Shown here: positions 26,499-35,748 of the stretch, one piece after another
How positions within the stretch are numbered: the stretch's first letter is position 1
Layout of the letters: each line of letters begins with the position of its first letter
DNA from: Oceaniferula spumae
GTDB lineage: Bacteria; Verrucomicrobiota; Verrucomicrobiia; Verrucomicrobiales; Akkermansiaceae
Length of the DNA: 64,000 nt
Reading direction: 5' to 3'
Assembly: GCF_042849255.1 (NCBI RefSeq)
Contig: NZ_AP026866.1
Coordinates: forward strand, 4,278,001 to 4,342,000
Translations under genes and position numbers: made by a program
Notes under the pieces: generated by a model
Database searches by the model: none
Told to the model about the DNA's origin: nothing
The model's input: only the letters and a program-made list of their open reading frames with translations

Positions 26499-27266
26499 CT
26501 ATTCTGTCGGCGACTTTGCGATTTGGCGCAACAGGGACTTCGCATGCAATGGATGGATGCCGGGAAACACGGAGAGAATGCGTGCCAGCATCGCTGTCAC
26601 ACGGGGGGCGGCGAAGCTGCTGCCGAAGACTTCCTTGTTCTCTCCGCCGATCCAAGCGGCGGAGGATTCACGACCCCTGATAGCAAATTCGACCAAGCTG
26701 CCTGACCTGCTTTGTAGGTCGTCGCCATCATCCGGATCAGCACCGACTGCGATGACGGTTGGAAAATGGGCCGGCCACTCGGCGGTGTGGAAACCGGTGT
26801 TACTACCGGCTGCGACCACATGGATGGCGCGCAGATAGAGCGCGTCCAGCCAGCCTTTGTATACAGCCGCATCCTGAGCTCTGGCAGGGGCTCCAAAACT
26901 GCATTGGATAATGTCGTAGCCGCGTAGTGCAGCTGCTCTGACTCCCTCGCGGATAACGGCGGCACGAGACTCTTTGAAATGGCCTAATACCCTGAACGAT
27001 CCAATTTCAGCCTGCGGTGCGAGTCGATGAATAATACCTGCCACCGCCGAACCGTGGCCGAAGACATCTTCTCCGCATCCATCGACGGCTTCGATTTTTC
27101 CTCCCCGCGATTGGATCACGAGGTCATCGGACAAAGTCAGACTAGCAAGGGCCGGGTGGCCTGTTTCCACGCCAGAATCAAGAATGGCAATGCGGATGCC
27201 TTCGCCCGTTCCGTCTTGCAGGGCGGATCGCGCTTGATCGGGATTGATCCATGTTTCTTGAGCCAT
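26499..27266 (-). CDS. Subtilase-family serine protease without signal peptide
   Basis: 255 residues from ATG 27266. The catalytic triad is complete: Asp in IAILDSGVETGHPAL, His in DVFGHGSAVAGII, Ser in GSSFAAPRVTAMLARI. The oxyanion Asn region is HVVAAGSNTGFH. There is no signal peptide and no pro-domain, and at this size the protein is little more than the catalytic core. Small cytoplasmic subtilases occur in peptide-maturation clusters, but no precursor peptide or modification gene is visible beside it. Its substrate is unknown. Confidence 0.82.
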   Translation of the reverse strand: MAQETWINPDQARSALQDGTGEGIRIAILDSGVETGHPALASLTLSDDLVIQSRGGKIEAVDGCGEDVFGHGSAVAGIIHRLAPQAEIGSFRVLGHFKESRAAVIREGVRAAALRGYDIIQCSFGAPARAQDAAVYKGWLDALYLRAIHVVAAGSNTGFHTAEWPAHFPTVIAVGADPDDGDDLQSRSGSLVEFAIRGRESSAAWIGGENKEVFGSSFAAPRVTAMLARILSVFPGIHPLHAKSLLRQIAKSPTE

Positions 27267-27349
27267 CAAGGTATGAGCCGCATTGCACCACAAATTGGCA
27301 GTTAGTCCGAGAAATAATTGATCGTGACCGCATCGACTGAACCGACTAG

Positions 27350-30325
27350 TTACTGCAGACCGGAAATTTTTACTTCGTCGAGGTAGACTTTGTCTGTGTT
27401 GTTAGTGGCGTCACAGACAAAGCGAATTTTGAAATCGGAAGTCAGATTAAGCGCAGCGGGATCGAGCGTCACGGTGACTTCATTAAACTCATCGTTTTGG
27501 AAATCGACGAGGTAGGCCCATGTCTGGGCGGTGACCCAGGTGCTGCCGTTCCAGTACTGTAACATGAAGTCATCCGTGGCGTCTTCCATTCCCTTGGCGT
27601 AATACCAGAAGTAAATGTCCAGTTGATCATACTGGGTGGCGTCGATGGTGCCGGCCTGTTCGATGTTGGCATGAGGGGAGTCATCTCGGATCAGGGCTGC
27701 ATTGTTGCCTTGGTGAGCGTATGTGGCTCCGGTGTAGATGCTGCCGTCGCCACCGCTGCTGGTGAATGTGCCAAAACCGTTTTCAAAATTATCAAACAAG
27801 AGATCCGACCACACTGGCGGCGCGGCGATTACCTCGATGGTGACAGTGGCATTGACCGGTGGATGGACTCCATCACTGGTGCTGATGACAAAGGTATTGC
27901 TGCCGGCGTCTTGGTCACTGGGGGTGCCAGTCAGCTGGCCGTTGTCACTGACGCTGAGCCATGCTGGTCCGGAAACTTTGGTGAAGATGAGGTCGTCCGG
28001 ACGTTCGTCGAGCACACGCCATTTGACCCACTTACTGTAAGCGACACCTTCGTCGGCATCAGGGGTGGAAAATGTGTCAGTGGGATCCCAAACCGGAATA
28101 TCGTTCCAGCGGTTGGGGTCAGTGGGGTGGAGGTCATCCACATCCGCGTGACCATCATTATCGTCATCACTGTCTTCATCGTCTAACAAGCCGTCGCCAT
28201 CGCTATCGACCGCAATGATAAAGGTGATGCTGTCGGTTTCTTCCAAGGGCTCCGTGATCGGGTATTCATGCCCACCGTGCTGGATGACAAATGAGTAGTC
28301 ACCGAGAAAGCCCCGATAAGAGGTAAGGCCAGAGCTGTCCGTGGTGAGGGTGTCCTCGCTGTGCCACTGCACTTTGGTGAGGTAATACCAGACCAGGCCG
28401 TTGAGTTTGAAAGTGCCGTCGTTGTGAATCAGTCCGTGGTCATCGTTGTAGAAGGTCCATGCATTGAAAGCATAGACCAAGGGATGACTGAAGTACGTGC
28501 GCAGGACCTCGGCGGTGATCTGGGCGCGCAGATCCTCGGTGGGTGCAAATTCGTGGTCGAGGTTCGGATTATAGGCTTTGGGTTTTACCTCGAACTCGGT
28601 GGCCGCCATCGGCAGGCCGTAGGCGGCAAATTCCTCAAGACGGGTATAGAGCAGAGACGGATCCGTGCGCTCCCATCCAAAACGGCTCTGGAAGCCGAGA
28701 CCGTGTATAGGTGCGGAGTCGTCGAGCATCAGTTGCACGTTCGCTTTGTATGCGGCCGAGCGATCTGGGTAAAGATTGTCGGTCCAGCCGCCGACCGTGG
28801 ATGGTGCTGAGATTATTTGGTAATCGTTCAACAGCAGGCGTGTGTTCTGGTTTACTCTGTGGGTGGCTGCGGTTTCGAACCATTCGGACATGACGTCTTC
28901 GCCTAACATGTCTTGGATGTCGTGGTTGGTGATCGGCTCGTTCAGAACGTCCCACTCGTAAACATCCCACTGGCTGGCCCAGTCGGCTATTTCCGCTTTT
29001 GCGGCTGTATCGAGGGCTGCCTTGGCCGCTTCGAGATCTTCTGGGGCGGCATTGTAGCAATCGTCGAGTTTTTCCCTGACGGCATCGGAAATGTGAGTGC
29101 CACCGGGCCAAATCAGGGCGTGTCCACGGACCGGAACCTGGTTATTTGCCGCCCACTGGAAGAAGTCGTTGAGGTAAGGTTTGAGGTTGGTTTGTAACCT
29201 TGGTTTTAACGCATTGTTCAGTCCGAAGGCATTGAACATTTTCAAGGCATTGGACTGATACTGGGCGGCATCGATGCCCGGTGTTTCACCGACGCGGTCT
29301 TTCGCCCGGAGGATGCCACCGAAAATAAACCGGTGATTAACGAGCGTTGATTGGATGGTGGCATTTTCCACCGGTCTGCCGTAGGTGTCGACCAAGGTTA
29401 TGTTCAGATCCGCCTTGCGGTGGGATTCGATACGATTGTCTGCATCCTCACGCCACGGCTCGGCTGTGACCGCTTTGGCATACAGGGCGATTTTTTCCGA
29501 GGTGTTATTGTCGATGACAATTTCGAGATCGTCCTCCATTTTCTGCCGTTCCTTGGGTGAGAGGCGATGCAGGTAGGGGATGCCTGCTTTGGCCTCAGCG
29601 AGTGTGCTGGCATGTCGAAAATTCTCCACCGCGACAGCCGGCACGCTGGTGGGAAGAAGGTCGCCGGTGAGTTGCATGCGGTACTTGCTGAGTGTGGCTC
29701 CGGCGAGATCCGTGGTAGTGATTTCAGCTGTGGGGGTTGGCGAGAAGGTGCCCGCGCCAGTGGTATCGATGTAGTAATTCATCTTACCGTTAGTGTAGTC
29801 GCAGGCAGAGATGACGCTGATAGATCCTGTTAGTCCCACTACAGGGCTGAGGTCCTGCCACACACCATTGACGCCCGCCTGTAGCACGATGGTGCTGTTA
29901 GATTGGTTGTAATTGATACGTAATCCCCAGTCCTTGTTGTTCTGGTCGCGCAACGCGAAGGCGGCGATATTGCCCACGTCATTGGCCGCTGCCGAGAAGT
30001 CATAGCTGAAATCCACACGCAGATAGGTGTCGGTAGTGACCATACTGCCAATTTCGCCGTTGGCGAAGTAGCCGCTGTTGAAGCGGGTGTCACCGGTGGC
30101 CGGATTGGCATCATTAGTTCCTGTTAGTTGTCCCTTTTGTATGTCGTAACCTAGTTTGGTATTGGTCCAATAGCCCACGGTGTTGTCGACAGTTTGTGCT
30201 CCTGTTAGTTCGACGCCGTTTTCATCGTGATCAAACTGCCACTCATTGATTATGTCGGCAGATGAGTAAGAGGCAGCTAAAAGAGGAGCAGAGAGAAGGA
30301 CGGTTTGAAGTGTGTGGGATTTCAT
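27350..30325 (-). CDS. Secreted GH10 endo-xylanase, multidomain
   Basis: 991 residues from ATG 30325, with signal peptide SHTLQTVLLSAPLLAASYSS. The first 235 residues form a LamG/CBM-like sandwich. The GH10 barrel follows (about 310-660): acid/base Glu in WDVYEWDVLNEP, substrate region VRGHALIWPGGTHISD, and nucleophile Glu in PMAATEFEVKP. After it come calcium-type thrombospondin-3 repeats (DSDGDGLLDDEDSDDDNDGH), a putative Ig/cadherin domain (about 780-870) and a C-terminal CBM-like domain (LDEVKISGLQ). It cleaves beta-1,4-xylan outside the cell. A 7-bp inverted repeat lies 100 bases upstream. Confidence 0.88.
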   Translation of the reverse strand: MKSHTLQTVLLSAPLLAASYSSADIINEWQFDHDENGVELTGAQTVDNTVGYWTNTKLGYDIQKGQLTGTNDANPATGDTRFNSGYFANGEIGSMVTTDTYLRVDFSYDFSAAANDVGNIAAFALRDQNNKDWGLRINYNQSNSTIVLQAGVNGVWQDLSPVVGLTGSISVISACDYTNGKMNYYIDTTGAGTFSPTPTAEITTTDLAGATLSKYRMQLTGDLLPTSVPAVAVENFRHASTLAEAKAGIPYLHRLSPKERQKMEDDLEIVIDNNTSEKIALYAKAVTAEPWREDADNRIESHRKADLNITLVDTYGRPVENATIQSTLVNHRFIFGGILRAKDRVGETPGIDAAQYQSNALKMFNAFGLNNALKPRLQTNLKPYLNDFFQWAANNQVPVRGHALIWPGGTHISDAVREKLDDCYNAAPEDLEAAKAALDTAAKAEIADWASQWDVYEWDVLNEPITNHDIQDMLGEDVMSEWFETAATHRVNQNTRLLLNDYQIISAPSTVGGWTDNLYPDRSAAYKANVQLMLDDSAPIHGLGFQSRFGWERTDPSLLYTRLEEFAAYGLPMAATEFEVKPKAYNPNLDHEFAPTEDLRAQITAEVLRTYFSHPLVYAFNAWTFYNDDHGLIHNDGTFKLNGLVWYYLTKVQWHSEDTLTTDSSGLTSYRGFLGDYSFVIQHGGHEYPITEPLEETDSITFIIAVDSDGDGLLDDEDSDDDNDGHADVDDLHPTDPNRWNDIPVWDPTDTFSTPDADEGVAYSKWVKWRVLDERPDDLIFTKVSGPAWLSVSDNGQLTGTPSDQDAGSNTFVISTSDGVHPPVNATVTIEVIAAPPVWSDLLFDNFENGFGTFTSSGGDGSIYTGATYAHQGNNAALIRDDSPHANIEQAGTIDATQYDQLDIYFWYYAKGMEDATDDFMLQYWNGSTWVTAQTWAYLVDFQNDEFNEVTVTLDPAALNLTSDFKIRFVCDATNNTDKVYLDEVKISGLQ

Positions 30326-30424
30326 CTGAGTATGGAGTAAGTGCACAGCGATACAGAAAGTATCCATTCGTACAATAATCTCAGTTACCCTAGAGAAAGA
30401 CCTTGAGTAGGCAATGCACCGAAG

Positions 30425-30443
30425 TGTTGAAAAAAATTCAACA
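30425..30443. promoter_or_regulatory. Candidate operator upstream of the xylanase gene
   Basis: TGTTGAA (30425-30431) and TTCAACA (30437-30443) form a perfect 7-bp inverted repeat around five A bases, 100 bases upstream of the xylanase start. It has the size of a repressor dimer site. No regulator gene is adjacent. Confidence 0.35.
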
Positions 30444-30497
30444 AGGAGTGAAAACGAGAACTACAGAAGGGGGCAGAAGTTGAAGTCGCTAGGTGGA

Positions 30498-30977
30498 TCA
30501 CGAAGAGCTATTATTGGAACTCCGCCGCCACATCAGCAAGGTCAGCCACATCGCGAGGCAGGTGGTTTCGATGTCTGGAAATGATCCGGACAAGGTTGTC
30601 TTGCGAGTGAGCATGTGGTTGGGGGCTATCGTTAAATTTGCCCGTCCTCCGTGGAGTGACATGGCGCGGCTGAAGATGGACTGGGCTTCCAAGCGATAAG
30701 TTTCACCTGAGCTCTGGATGATGAACGCCCGTGAAAATGGGGAGAGCTTTTCTGCCGAGACACGGACACCGGATTGATCAGTAAGAGTCCATCTTCCTTG
30801 AAACAGGCCAAGCTTATTCACTCTGTAATACTTTCCGTCGAGTGAGACGCTCCCTTGCTCTCCGAACCAATTAAACATCAGTTCTGCCCGGTGGCCGCCT
30901 CCTTCTAGCAGGCTGTCGCTCGAGAAGATACTCTTCGGTTTGCAGGTCATAATCATGGGAGAAATGATAACGGACAT
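30498..30977 (-). CDS. Hypothetical protein
   Basis: About 159 residues if started at 30977 (a second ATG at 30953 is possible). A compact middle part has FGEQGSVSLDGKYYRVNKLG, LFQGRWTLTDQSGVRVSAEK and SSGETYRLEAQSIFSRAMSL, suggesting a beta-rich fold resembling phospholipid-scramblase/tubby-like cores, but I do not recognise the family with certainty. The end is hydrophobic (LAMWLTLLMW). It lies downstream of purA beyond a terminator. Confidence 0.5.
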   Translation of the reverse strand: MSVIISPMIMTCKPKSIFSSDSLLEGGGHRAELMFNWFGEQGSVSLDGKYYRVNKLGLFQGRWTLTDQSGVRVSAEKLSPFSRAFIIQSSGETYRLEAQSIFSRAMSLHGGRANLTIAPNHMLTRKTTLSGSFPDIETTCLAMWLTLLMWRRSSNNSSS

Positions 30978-31007
30978 AAAAAAAGACCGCCATGGTGAAT
31001 GACGGTC
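30978..31007 (-). terminator. Intrinsic terminator of purA
   Basis: On the minus strand GACCGTCAT, loop TCACC, then ATGGCGGTC is followed by seven T bases. It lies 30 bases past the purA stop. Confidence 0.8.
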
Positions 31008-31038
31008 CTTTTTGTAATCGTTCTGTGTGGAGCGCGTG

Positions 31039-32307
31039 TTAGACCACGATGGTCTGCTCGCGTTCAGGTCCGTTACCGATGTAAGAAACGGGGGCGCCGG
31101 CGAGTTCACCGAGCCTTGTTAGATAGGCTTTGGCGTTTTCCGGAAGGTCGTCCCATGAACGGGCCGAGGTGGTGTCGGTCTGCCAGCCGGGGAGCTCTTC
31201 GTAAACTGGAGTAGCCTTGTCCCAGGCAGCGCGGTTGGCTGGTGGGGAGTCGTGGCGTTCGCCGTCGATCTCGTAGGCGGTGCAGACTTTGATGCTTTCG
31301 CGCTCGTCGAGTCCGTCGAGGATGGTGACGGCGAGATCGGTGACGCCGTTGACCATGCAGGCGTAACGGATCAGCACCATATCGAGCCAGCCGCAGCGGC
31401 GAGGACGACCGGTGGTCGCGCCGAACTCCATGCCGCGGGCGTGGAAATACTCGGAGATCTCGTCGTTTTCAGTGATGAATGGACCGGAGCCAACACGGGT
31501 GGTGTAAGCCTTGCAGACGCCGACTACACGCTGGATCGCGGTAGGTGGTAGTCCGGAGCCGGTGCATGCGCCGCCGGAAGTGGTGTTAGACGAGGTGACG
31601 AATGGGTAAGTGCCGAAGTCGACATCTAGGAAAGAACCTTGAGCTCCTTCGAAGAGGATGGTCTTGTCCGCTTTCCATGCTTCATGAAGCACAGGGATGG
31701 TGTTGGTGACGTGTGGACGGAGACGCTCGATGGCGGGGGCGATTTCGTTCCAGACTTGGTCGGTGGTGAACGTCGGGAGTTCGTGACGCGCGAGTGTTTC
31801 GTTGGCGTCGGCGAGACGGATATCGATCAGTTCACGGGCAGTGGTTTCGCAGAGGAGGTCCGCCAGGCGCAGGCCGTTTCTGTTAGCCTTGTCAGCGTAG
31901 GTGGGGCCGATGCCACGTTTGGTGGTGCCGATCTTGTTTTTGCCAAGAGCGGCCTCGCGGGCGGCGTCGAGCTCGCGGTGGTAGGGGAGCACCACGTGGG
32001 CGCGATCCGAGATCAGAAGTTTCTCAGCAGACACGGGAATTCCGGCTTCTTCGAGTTCGGTGATTTCCTTGCAGAGACCGACAGGATCCATCACCACACC
32101 GTTGCCGATGACGCAGGTCTTGCCTTCCCAGAGAATGCCGGAGGGCACGAGGTGAAGGATGTATTTGGTGCCGTTGGCGATGACGGTGTGGCCGGCGTTA
32201 TTGCCGCCCTGGCCGCGCGCGACGACGTCGGCTGTTTCCGTGAGGTAATCGACAATCTTGCCTTTGCCTTCGTCTCCCCATTGGAGACCGCAGATGATGG
32301 TGTTCAT
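31039..32307 (-). CDS. purA: Adenylosuccinate synthetase
   Basis: 422 residues, the usual length. Starts MNTIICGLQWGDEGKGKIVD, with the GTP-binding loop and catalytic Asp in WGDEGKGK. Further marks are GGNNAGHTV, IGTTKRGIGPTYADKANRNG, EGAQGSFLDVDFGTYPFVTS and RVGSGPFITE. It couples IMP and aspartate with GTP to form adenylosuccinate, the first committed step to AMP. Transcribed alone, with a good terminator after it; carA is upstream on the same strand with a 107-base gap. Confidence 0.97.
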   Translation of the reverse strand: MNTIICGLQWGDEGKGKIVDYLTETADVVARGQGGNNAGHTVIANGTKYILHLVPSGILWEGKTCVIGNGVVMDPVGLCKEITELEEAGIPVSAEKLLISDRAHVVLPYHRELDAAREAALGKNKIGTTKRGIGPTYADKANRNGLRLADLLCETTARELIDIRLADANETLARHELPTFTTDQVWNEIAPAIERLRPHVTNTIPVLHEAWKADKTILFEGAQGSFLDVDFGTYPFVTSSNTTSGGACTGSGLPPTAIQRVVGVCKAYTTRVGSGPFITENDEISEYFHARGMEFGATTGRPRRCGWLDMVLIRYACMVNGVTDLAVTILDGLDERESIKVCTAYEIDGERHDSPPANRAAWDKATPVYEELPGWQTDTTSARSWDDLPENAKAYLTRLGELAGAPVSYIGNGPEREQTIVV

Positions 32308-32388
32308 GATATTGTGAGTAGTGATTGGGAAGTGGGTTAAAATGCGGCTCTTGGGAGCCGTTTAAGTGATCAGCTCCCCAGAGCTGCT

Positions 32389-32423
32389 ATTCCCTACTTC
32401 CAATTTCCAGTTTCCTATTTCCG
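32389..32423. repeat. Heptamer tandem repeat at the 3' end of carA
   Basis: Five 7-base units on the plus strand (ATTCCCT, ACTTCCA, ATTTCCA, GTTTCCT, ATTTCCG). The repeat overlaps the carA stop codon at 32415-32417, so the stop lies in it. On the minus strand it reads as GGAAAT-type units. Confidence 0.6.
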
Positions 32424-33557
32424 AGATGCTTCGATCAGCTCAGCGAATTCGCCGAAGAAATAGGTGGCGTCGTTTGGCCCGGGGGCGGCCTCGGGGTGAT
32501 ACTGGACGGAGAAGGCTGGGTATTTCTTGTGGCGGAAACCTTCAACAGTGTCGTCGTTCAAATTCACGTGGGTGATCTCGACGTTGTCAGGTAGTGAATT
32601 GGCATCGGTGGCAAAACCATGGTTCTGCGCGGTGATGGAAATTTTTCCGGTGCGCATATCCTTCACTGGCTGGTTGCCGCCGCGGTGACCGAACTTGAGT
32701 TTGTAAGTCGTTCCGCCGAATGCGTGGGTCAGGATCTGGTGGCCAAGGCAGATGCCGAACATCGGAGTCTTGCCCAAGAGTTTTTTGACTTCTGCGTGAA
32801 TGTAGTCGAGCGCAGCAGGGTCGCCAGGGCCGTTGGAAAGGAAGACGCCGTCGGGTTTCAGCGCCAGCACTTCCTCGGCGGGAGTGCGGGAGTTCACCAC
32901 GGTGACGTTGAATCCGGACTGACGCAGGTGGCGGAGAATGTCCCACTTGATACCGAAATCGTAGGCTACGATGTTGTATTTCGCCTCGGGCAGTTCGATG
33001 TAGGTGCCGACCTGACCAGTGCAGGTGTTAGGGATCGTCCACTCGCGGGATTCTCCGTCCCACAGGTAGTTTGACTCGGTGGAGACTTCCTTGACGAAAT
33101 CGGATCCTTCCATGGGAGCGGAATCCTTCGCGGCTTGAACAGCTTCTTCCGCGGAAAGCTCAGTCGAAATGCATGAGCGCATGGCACCGGCTGAGCGTAG
33201 GTGTTTGGTTAGCGCACGGGTGTCGACACCTTCGATGCCGATGATTTTGTGCTCGGCAAAGTAATCAGGCAGTGTCTGGCGTGAGCGCCAGTTTGAGGCG
33301 ACTGGGGAGAGCTCGCCGATGACGAGGCCTCGAACGTGGGGCTGGGAGGACTCGGCATCCTCGGGATTGATTCCGTAGTTGCCGATCATGGGATAGGTCA
33401 TAGTCACGATTTGGCCTCGGTAAGAGGGATCGGTGATAATTTCCTGATAACCAGTCATCGAGGTGTTGAAACAAACCTCTCCGGTGGTGGTTCCTGTGTG
33501 CCCAAAGGCTTCTCCTTCAAAGGTGCGTCCGTCTTCTAGTGCCAGAATAGCTTTCAT
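32415..33557 (-). CDS. carA: Carbamoyl phosphate synthase small subunit
   Basis: 380 residues from ATG 33557, the standard length; an upstream in-frame extension is not conserved. Begins MKAILALEDGRTFEGEAFGH and has the N-terminal CPSase small-chain domain (FNTSMTGYQEIITDPSYRGQ). The C-terminal glutaminase shows the nucleophile cysteine in PMFGICLGHQILTHAFGG and the His/Glu pair in FSVQYHPEAAPGP. It releases ammonia from glutamine for carbamoyl phosphate synthesis (arginine and pyrimidines). carB is not beside it. Confidence 0.96.
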   Translation of the reverse strand: MKAILALEDGRTFEGEAFGHTGTTTGEVCFNTSMTGYQEIITDPSYRGQIVTMTYPMIGNYGINPEDAESSQPHVRGLVIGELSPVASNWRSRQTLPDYFAEHKIIGIEGVDTRALTKHLRSAGAMRSCISTELSAEEAVQAAKDSAPMEGSDFVKEVSTESNYLWDGESREWTIPNTCTGQVGTYIELPEAKYNIVAYDFGIKWDILRHLRQSGFNVTVVNSRTPAEEVLALKPDGVFLSNGPGDPAALDYIHAEVKKLLGKTPMFGICLGHQILTHAFGGTTYKLKFGHRGGNQPVKDMRTGKISITAQNHGFATDANSLPDNVEITHVNLNDDTVEGFRHKKYPAFSVQYHPEAAPGPNDATYFFGEFAELIEASRK

Positions 33558-33620
33558 AACGATGGATTGGCCGCTTGTCCGTTGGGAGCTGGCCGCGCGC
33601 ACTTTAGGTTTCGAGAATGA

Positions 33621-33641
33621 AGTTTCAAGTTTCAAGTTTGT
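33621..33641. repeat. Heptamer tandem repeat upstream of carA
   Basis: Three 7-base units (AGTTTCA, AGTTTCA, AGTTTGT), about 60 bases upstream of the carA start. Short, but of the same period as three other sites in the window. Confidence 0.5.
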
Positions 33642-33684
33642 CCAACCGCCGCTAATTCCACAGATAGGTGGATTTTGCCTCCCT

Positions 33685-35007
33685 TCAGTCGTGAATTTGC
33701 TGCCGATGCATCCTCATCGCGACACCCGCACCGATGACGCAGAAGAGGCAATAAACACTGAGCGGAATCAGCGGTGAGAATCCGTGCAGGGCTGATGTCA
33801 CAAGGCCCATGACGATGATGCAGATTGCAATCAGCGTGTTCGAGGCTGACACGTAATCAGTTCGCTGGTCACCATCGGCGGCATCCACCACCCAGGTTTT
33901 TCGGCCAATCCTCACTCCTGCATATCCGAGATTAAATAGTAAAAATAGAACCGGCCAGCACCAGCTTGATTCCGACAGAGGCTCGAACCAGAGCGCGATC
34001 GCGATACCTGCGAATCCAAACATGGCGGTGGAGACTCCCCCGACGGCCATCGCCAAGCTGCCCGAACGATCCGCCAATTTTCCCCAGAGAAATGAGCTGA
34101 CACCAGATGCCAGACCCGATGCGAGGACAAAGCCCACCAAGGTGATCAACGAACCGCCGTGTTTCTCTCCCAGCACCACCAGCAAAGGTGATGCCAGCGC
34201 GCTACCTAAAAGCAGACAGCGGCACAGGATAAATTTTCTGAATAGAGGGTCATCTAGCACCAACGAGAAACGACTTTTCAAATCGCTGACTACTTTCGGT
34301 TTTTCATCGGCATCCTCAGGTAGTGGTTCTTTCACCAAAGCGTAAACCGCGGCTCCCACAACCCATAACCCTGCAGCCACGAGCAGCAACCACGAGAGAA
34401 CAGTGATCGTTTTGTGATCGCGGTATATAATCAAAAGCGCAGCGGCCACGGCCGAGAGTAGGCCGGATAATGTGGCCGACATTCCATTCACACGGCCTCG
34501 CACGCCCTTGGGGATACTTCGACCCAATACATCCTTTGAACTGATCGAACAAAATGCCCGAGCGATGGCAAATACCGACAACGCAGCCAGCACCGTCCAG
34601 CCTGCAGTGACGGCGGAAAAAAACATTGCGGCCAGACCCATCGAAGCGACAGCCAGAGCTTGAGCCAGCGCACCTGCGATAAACACCCACTTGCGACGTC
34701 TGACACGTTTCACCCAGCTGGAAATAATCAGCTGCGGTAACATGGAGCCGGACTCGCGTATCGGCACCAGCATGGAAATGATCGCTCCCGGAGCCCCCAG
34801 ATAGGTAAGCACCCAGGTGAGCACCGTCTTCGGATTCATCAACACATCACCGATCTTGGTGCAGGTCTGCGCAGCAATGATCGAGGCGGCACTTTGCTTC
34901 TGGTCGCGTGATAAAGTGGGGCTTGTTTCCGAAGGCACGCTGATAACTAGATAGGTTGAAATGGATGCACAATGATCTTCACGGAATCTCCTTCTTAAAG
35001 TGAACAA
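33685..35007 (-). CDS. Major facilitator superfamily transporter
   Basis: Up to 440 residues; the start is uncertain because the first 50 residues are poorly conserved (a start near residue 22-57 is possible). About twelve hydrophobic segments are visible, for instance KWVFIAGALAQALAVASMGL, TVLSWLLLVAAGLWVVGAAV, LITLVGFVLASGLASGVSSF and TLIAICIIVMGLVTSALHGF. The loop between segments 2 and 3 is short and basic (WVKRVRRRKW). It resembles MFS permeases of unknown substrate found in PVC bacteria. Alone on its strand behind carA. Confidence 0.8.
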   Translation of the reverse strand: MFTLRRRFREDHCASISTYLVISVPSETSPTLSRDQKQSAASIIAAQTCTKIGDVLMNPKTVLTWVLTYLGAPGAIISMLVPIRESGSMLPQLIISSWVKRVRRRKWVFIAGALAQALAVASMGLAAMFFSAVTAGWTVLAALSVFAIARAFCSISSKDVLGRSIPKGVRGRVNGMSATLSGLLSAVAAALLIIYRDHKTITVLSWLLLVAAGLWVVGAAVYALVKEPLPEDADEKPKVVSDLKSRFSLVLDDPLFRKFILCRCLLLGSALASPLLVVLGEKHGGSLITLVGFVLASGLASGVSSFLWGKLADRSGSLAMAVGGVSTAMFGFAGIAIALWFEPLSESSWCWPVLFLLFNLGYAGVRIGRKTWVVDAADGDQRTDYVSASNTLIAICIIVMGLVTSALHGFSPLIPLSVYCLFCVIGAGVAMRMHRQQIHD

Positions 35008-35071
35008 TGATCGTGTTTAGACAGGCCCCTAACTGAGAGCCGGTCGTGAAAGAGTAGCAGATAAAGGGCGG

Positions 35072-35695
35072 TTAGAACTTCAGAGCATCCAGTGCCATCT
35101 TGAGATTCATTCCTTTGGTTTTGTGGTAGCCCAATTCTGTCCGGACAAGAACCCAGTAGCTTTTACCGTCGGCAGTTGTTAGTTCAAACGGTTCGGTTGC
35201 CTGCATCGCGTTATCAGCGCCTCCGCTCTGAGCATCGAGGTAGCCTCTCACTTTGCGATTTAGCGAGGGGATGTTATAGCTTGCCCAATTTTGAGGAATC
35301 CAGCGCTGGACCTCAAACTCGACAGCCGCACCTTCGTCTAACACATTGGGGGCGTTGGTGAGTTTGGCAGTGAAAGGTTTGGAGGTGATGTAAATTTGCA
35401 CCGATCCGAACTCTAGCCGTTTCTCGTCAGGAGACATGATGCGCACGATCATGGACTTGCCGTCCTTTGCGACATTCCACTTGGTGCTCCATCCGGGGAG
35501 ATCCAATGTGAGGCTGGGCTGGGGGAGGTCGGTCTTCGGTTTGGTATCCTGCAGTTCGCCGGTTGAGGAGAATATCTCATCGGTGAACTTGTCCACGGCC
35601 TTGCGGCTATCGTTTTTTGGGATTGGTGCCGGAGCCTTGGCACTAATCGACACGGAGAAAATCGCTAAAAAAGTTAGGCTGAGGATCGTTTTCAT
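35072..35695 (-). CDS. Hypothetical secreted protein
   Basis: 207 residues with a signal peptide (MKTILSLTFLAIFSVSISAK). The mature part has two beta-rich stretches (LPGWSTKWNVAKDGKSMIVR and FELTTADGKSYWVLVRTELG) and no family I recognise. The start codon and ribosome site lie in a perfect 13-bp hairpin (35675-35708), which suggests translational control. Confidence 0.65.
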   Translation of the reverse strand: MKTILSLTFLAIFSVSISAKAPAPIPKNDSRKAVDKFTDEIFSSTGELQDTKPKTDLPQPSLTLDLPGWSTKWNVAKDGKSMIVRIMSPDEKRLEFGSVQIYITSKPFTAKLTNAPNVLDEGAAVEFEVQRWIPQNWASYNIPSLNRKVRGYLDAQSGGADNAMQATEPFELTTADGKSYWVLVRTELGYHKTKGMNLKMALDALKF

Positions 35696-35708
35696 GATCC
35701 TCAGCCTA
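35675..35708 (-). promoter_or_regulatory. Hairpin enclosing ribosome site and start codon of the secreted protein gene
   Basis: On the minus strand TAGGCTGAGGATC, loop ATGAAAAC, GATCCTCAGCCTA: a perfect 13-bp stem with the ATG in the 8-base loop. The Shine-Dalgarno GAGG is inside the 5' arm and codons 4-8 form the 3' arm. Confidence 0.65.
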
Positions 35709-35748
35709 GCAATATCCCATCAGGTGGGAAACTTGAAAGTGCTGACAG

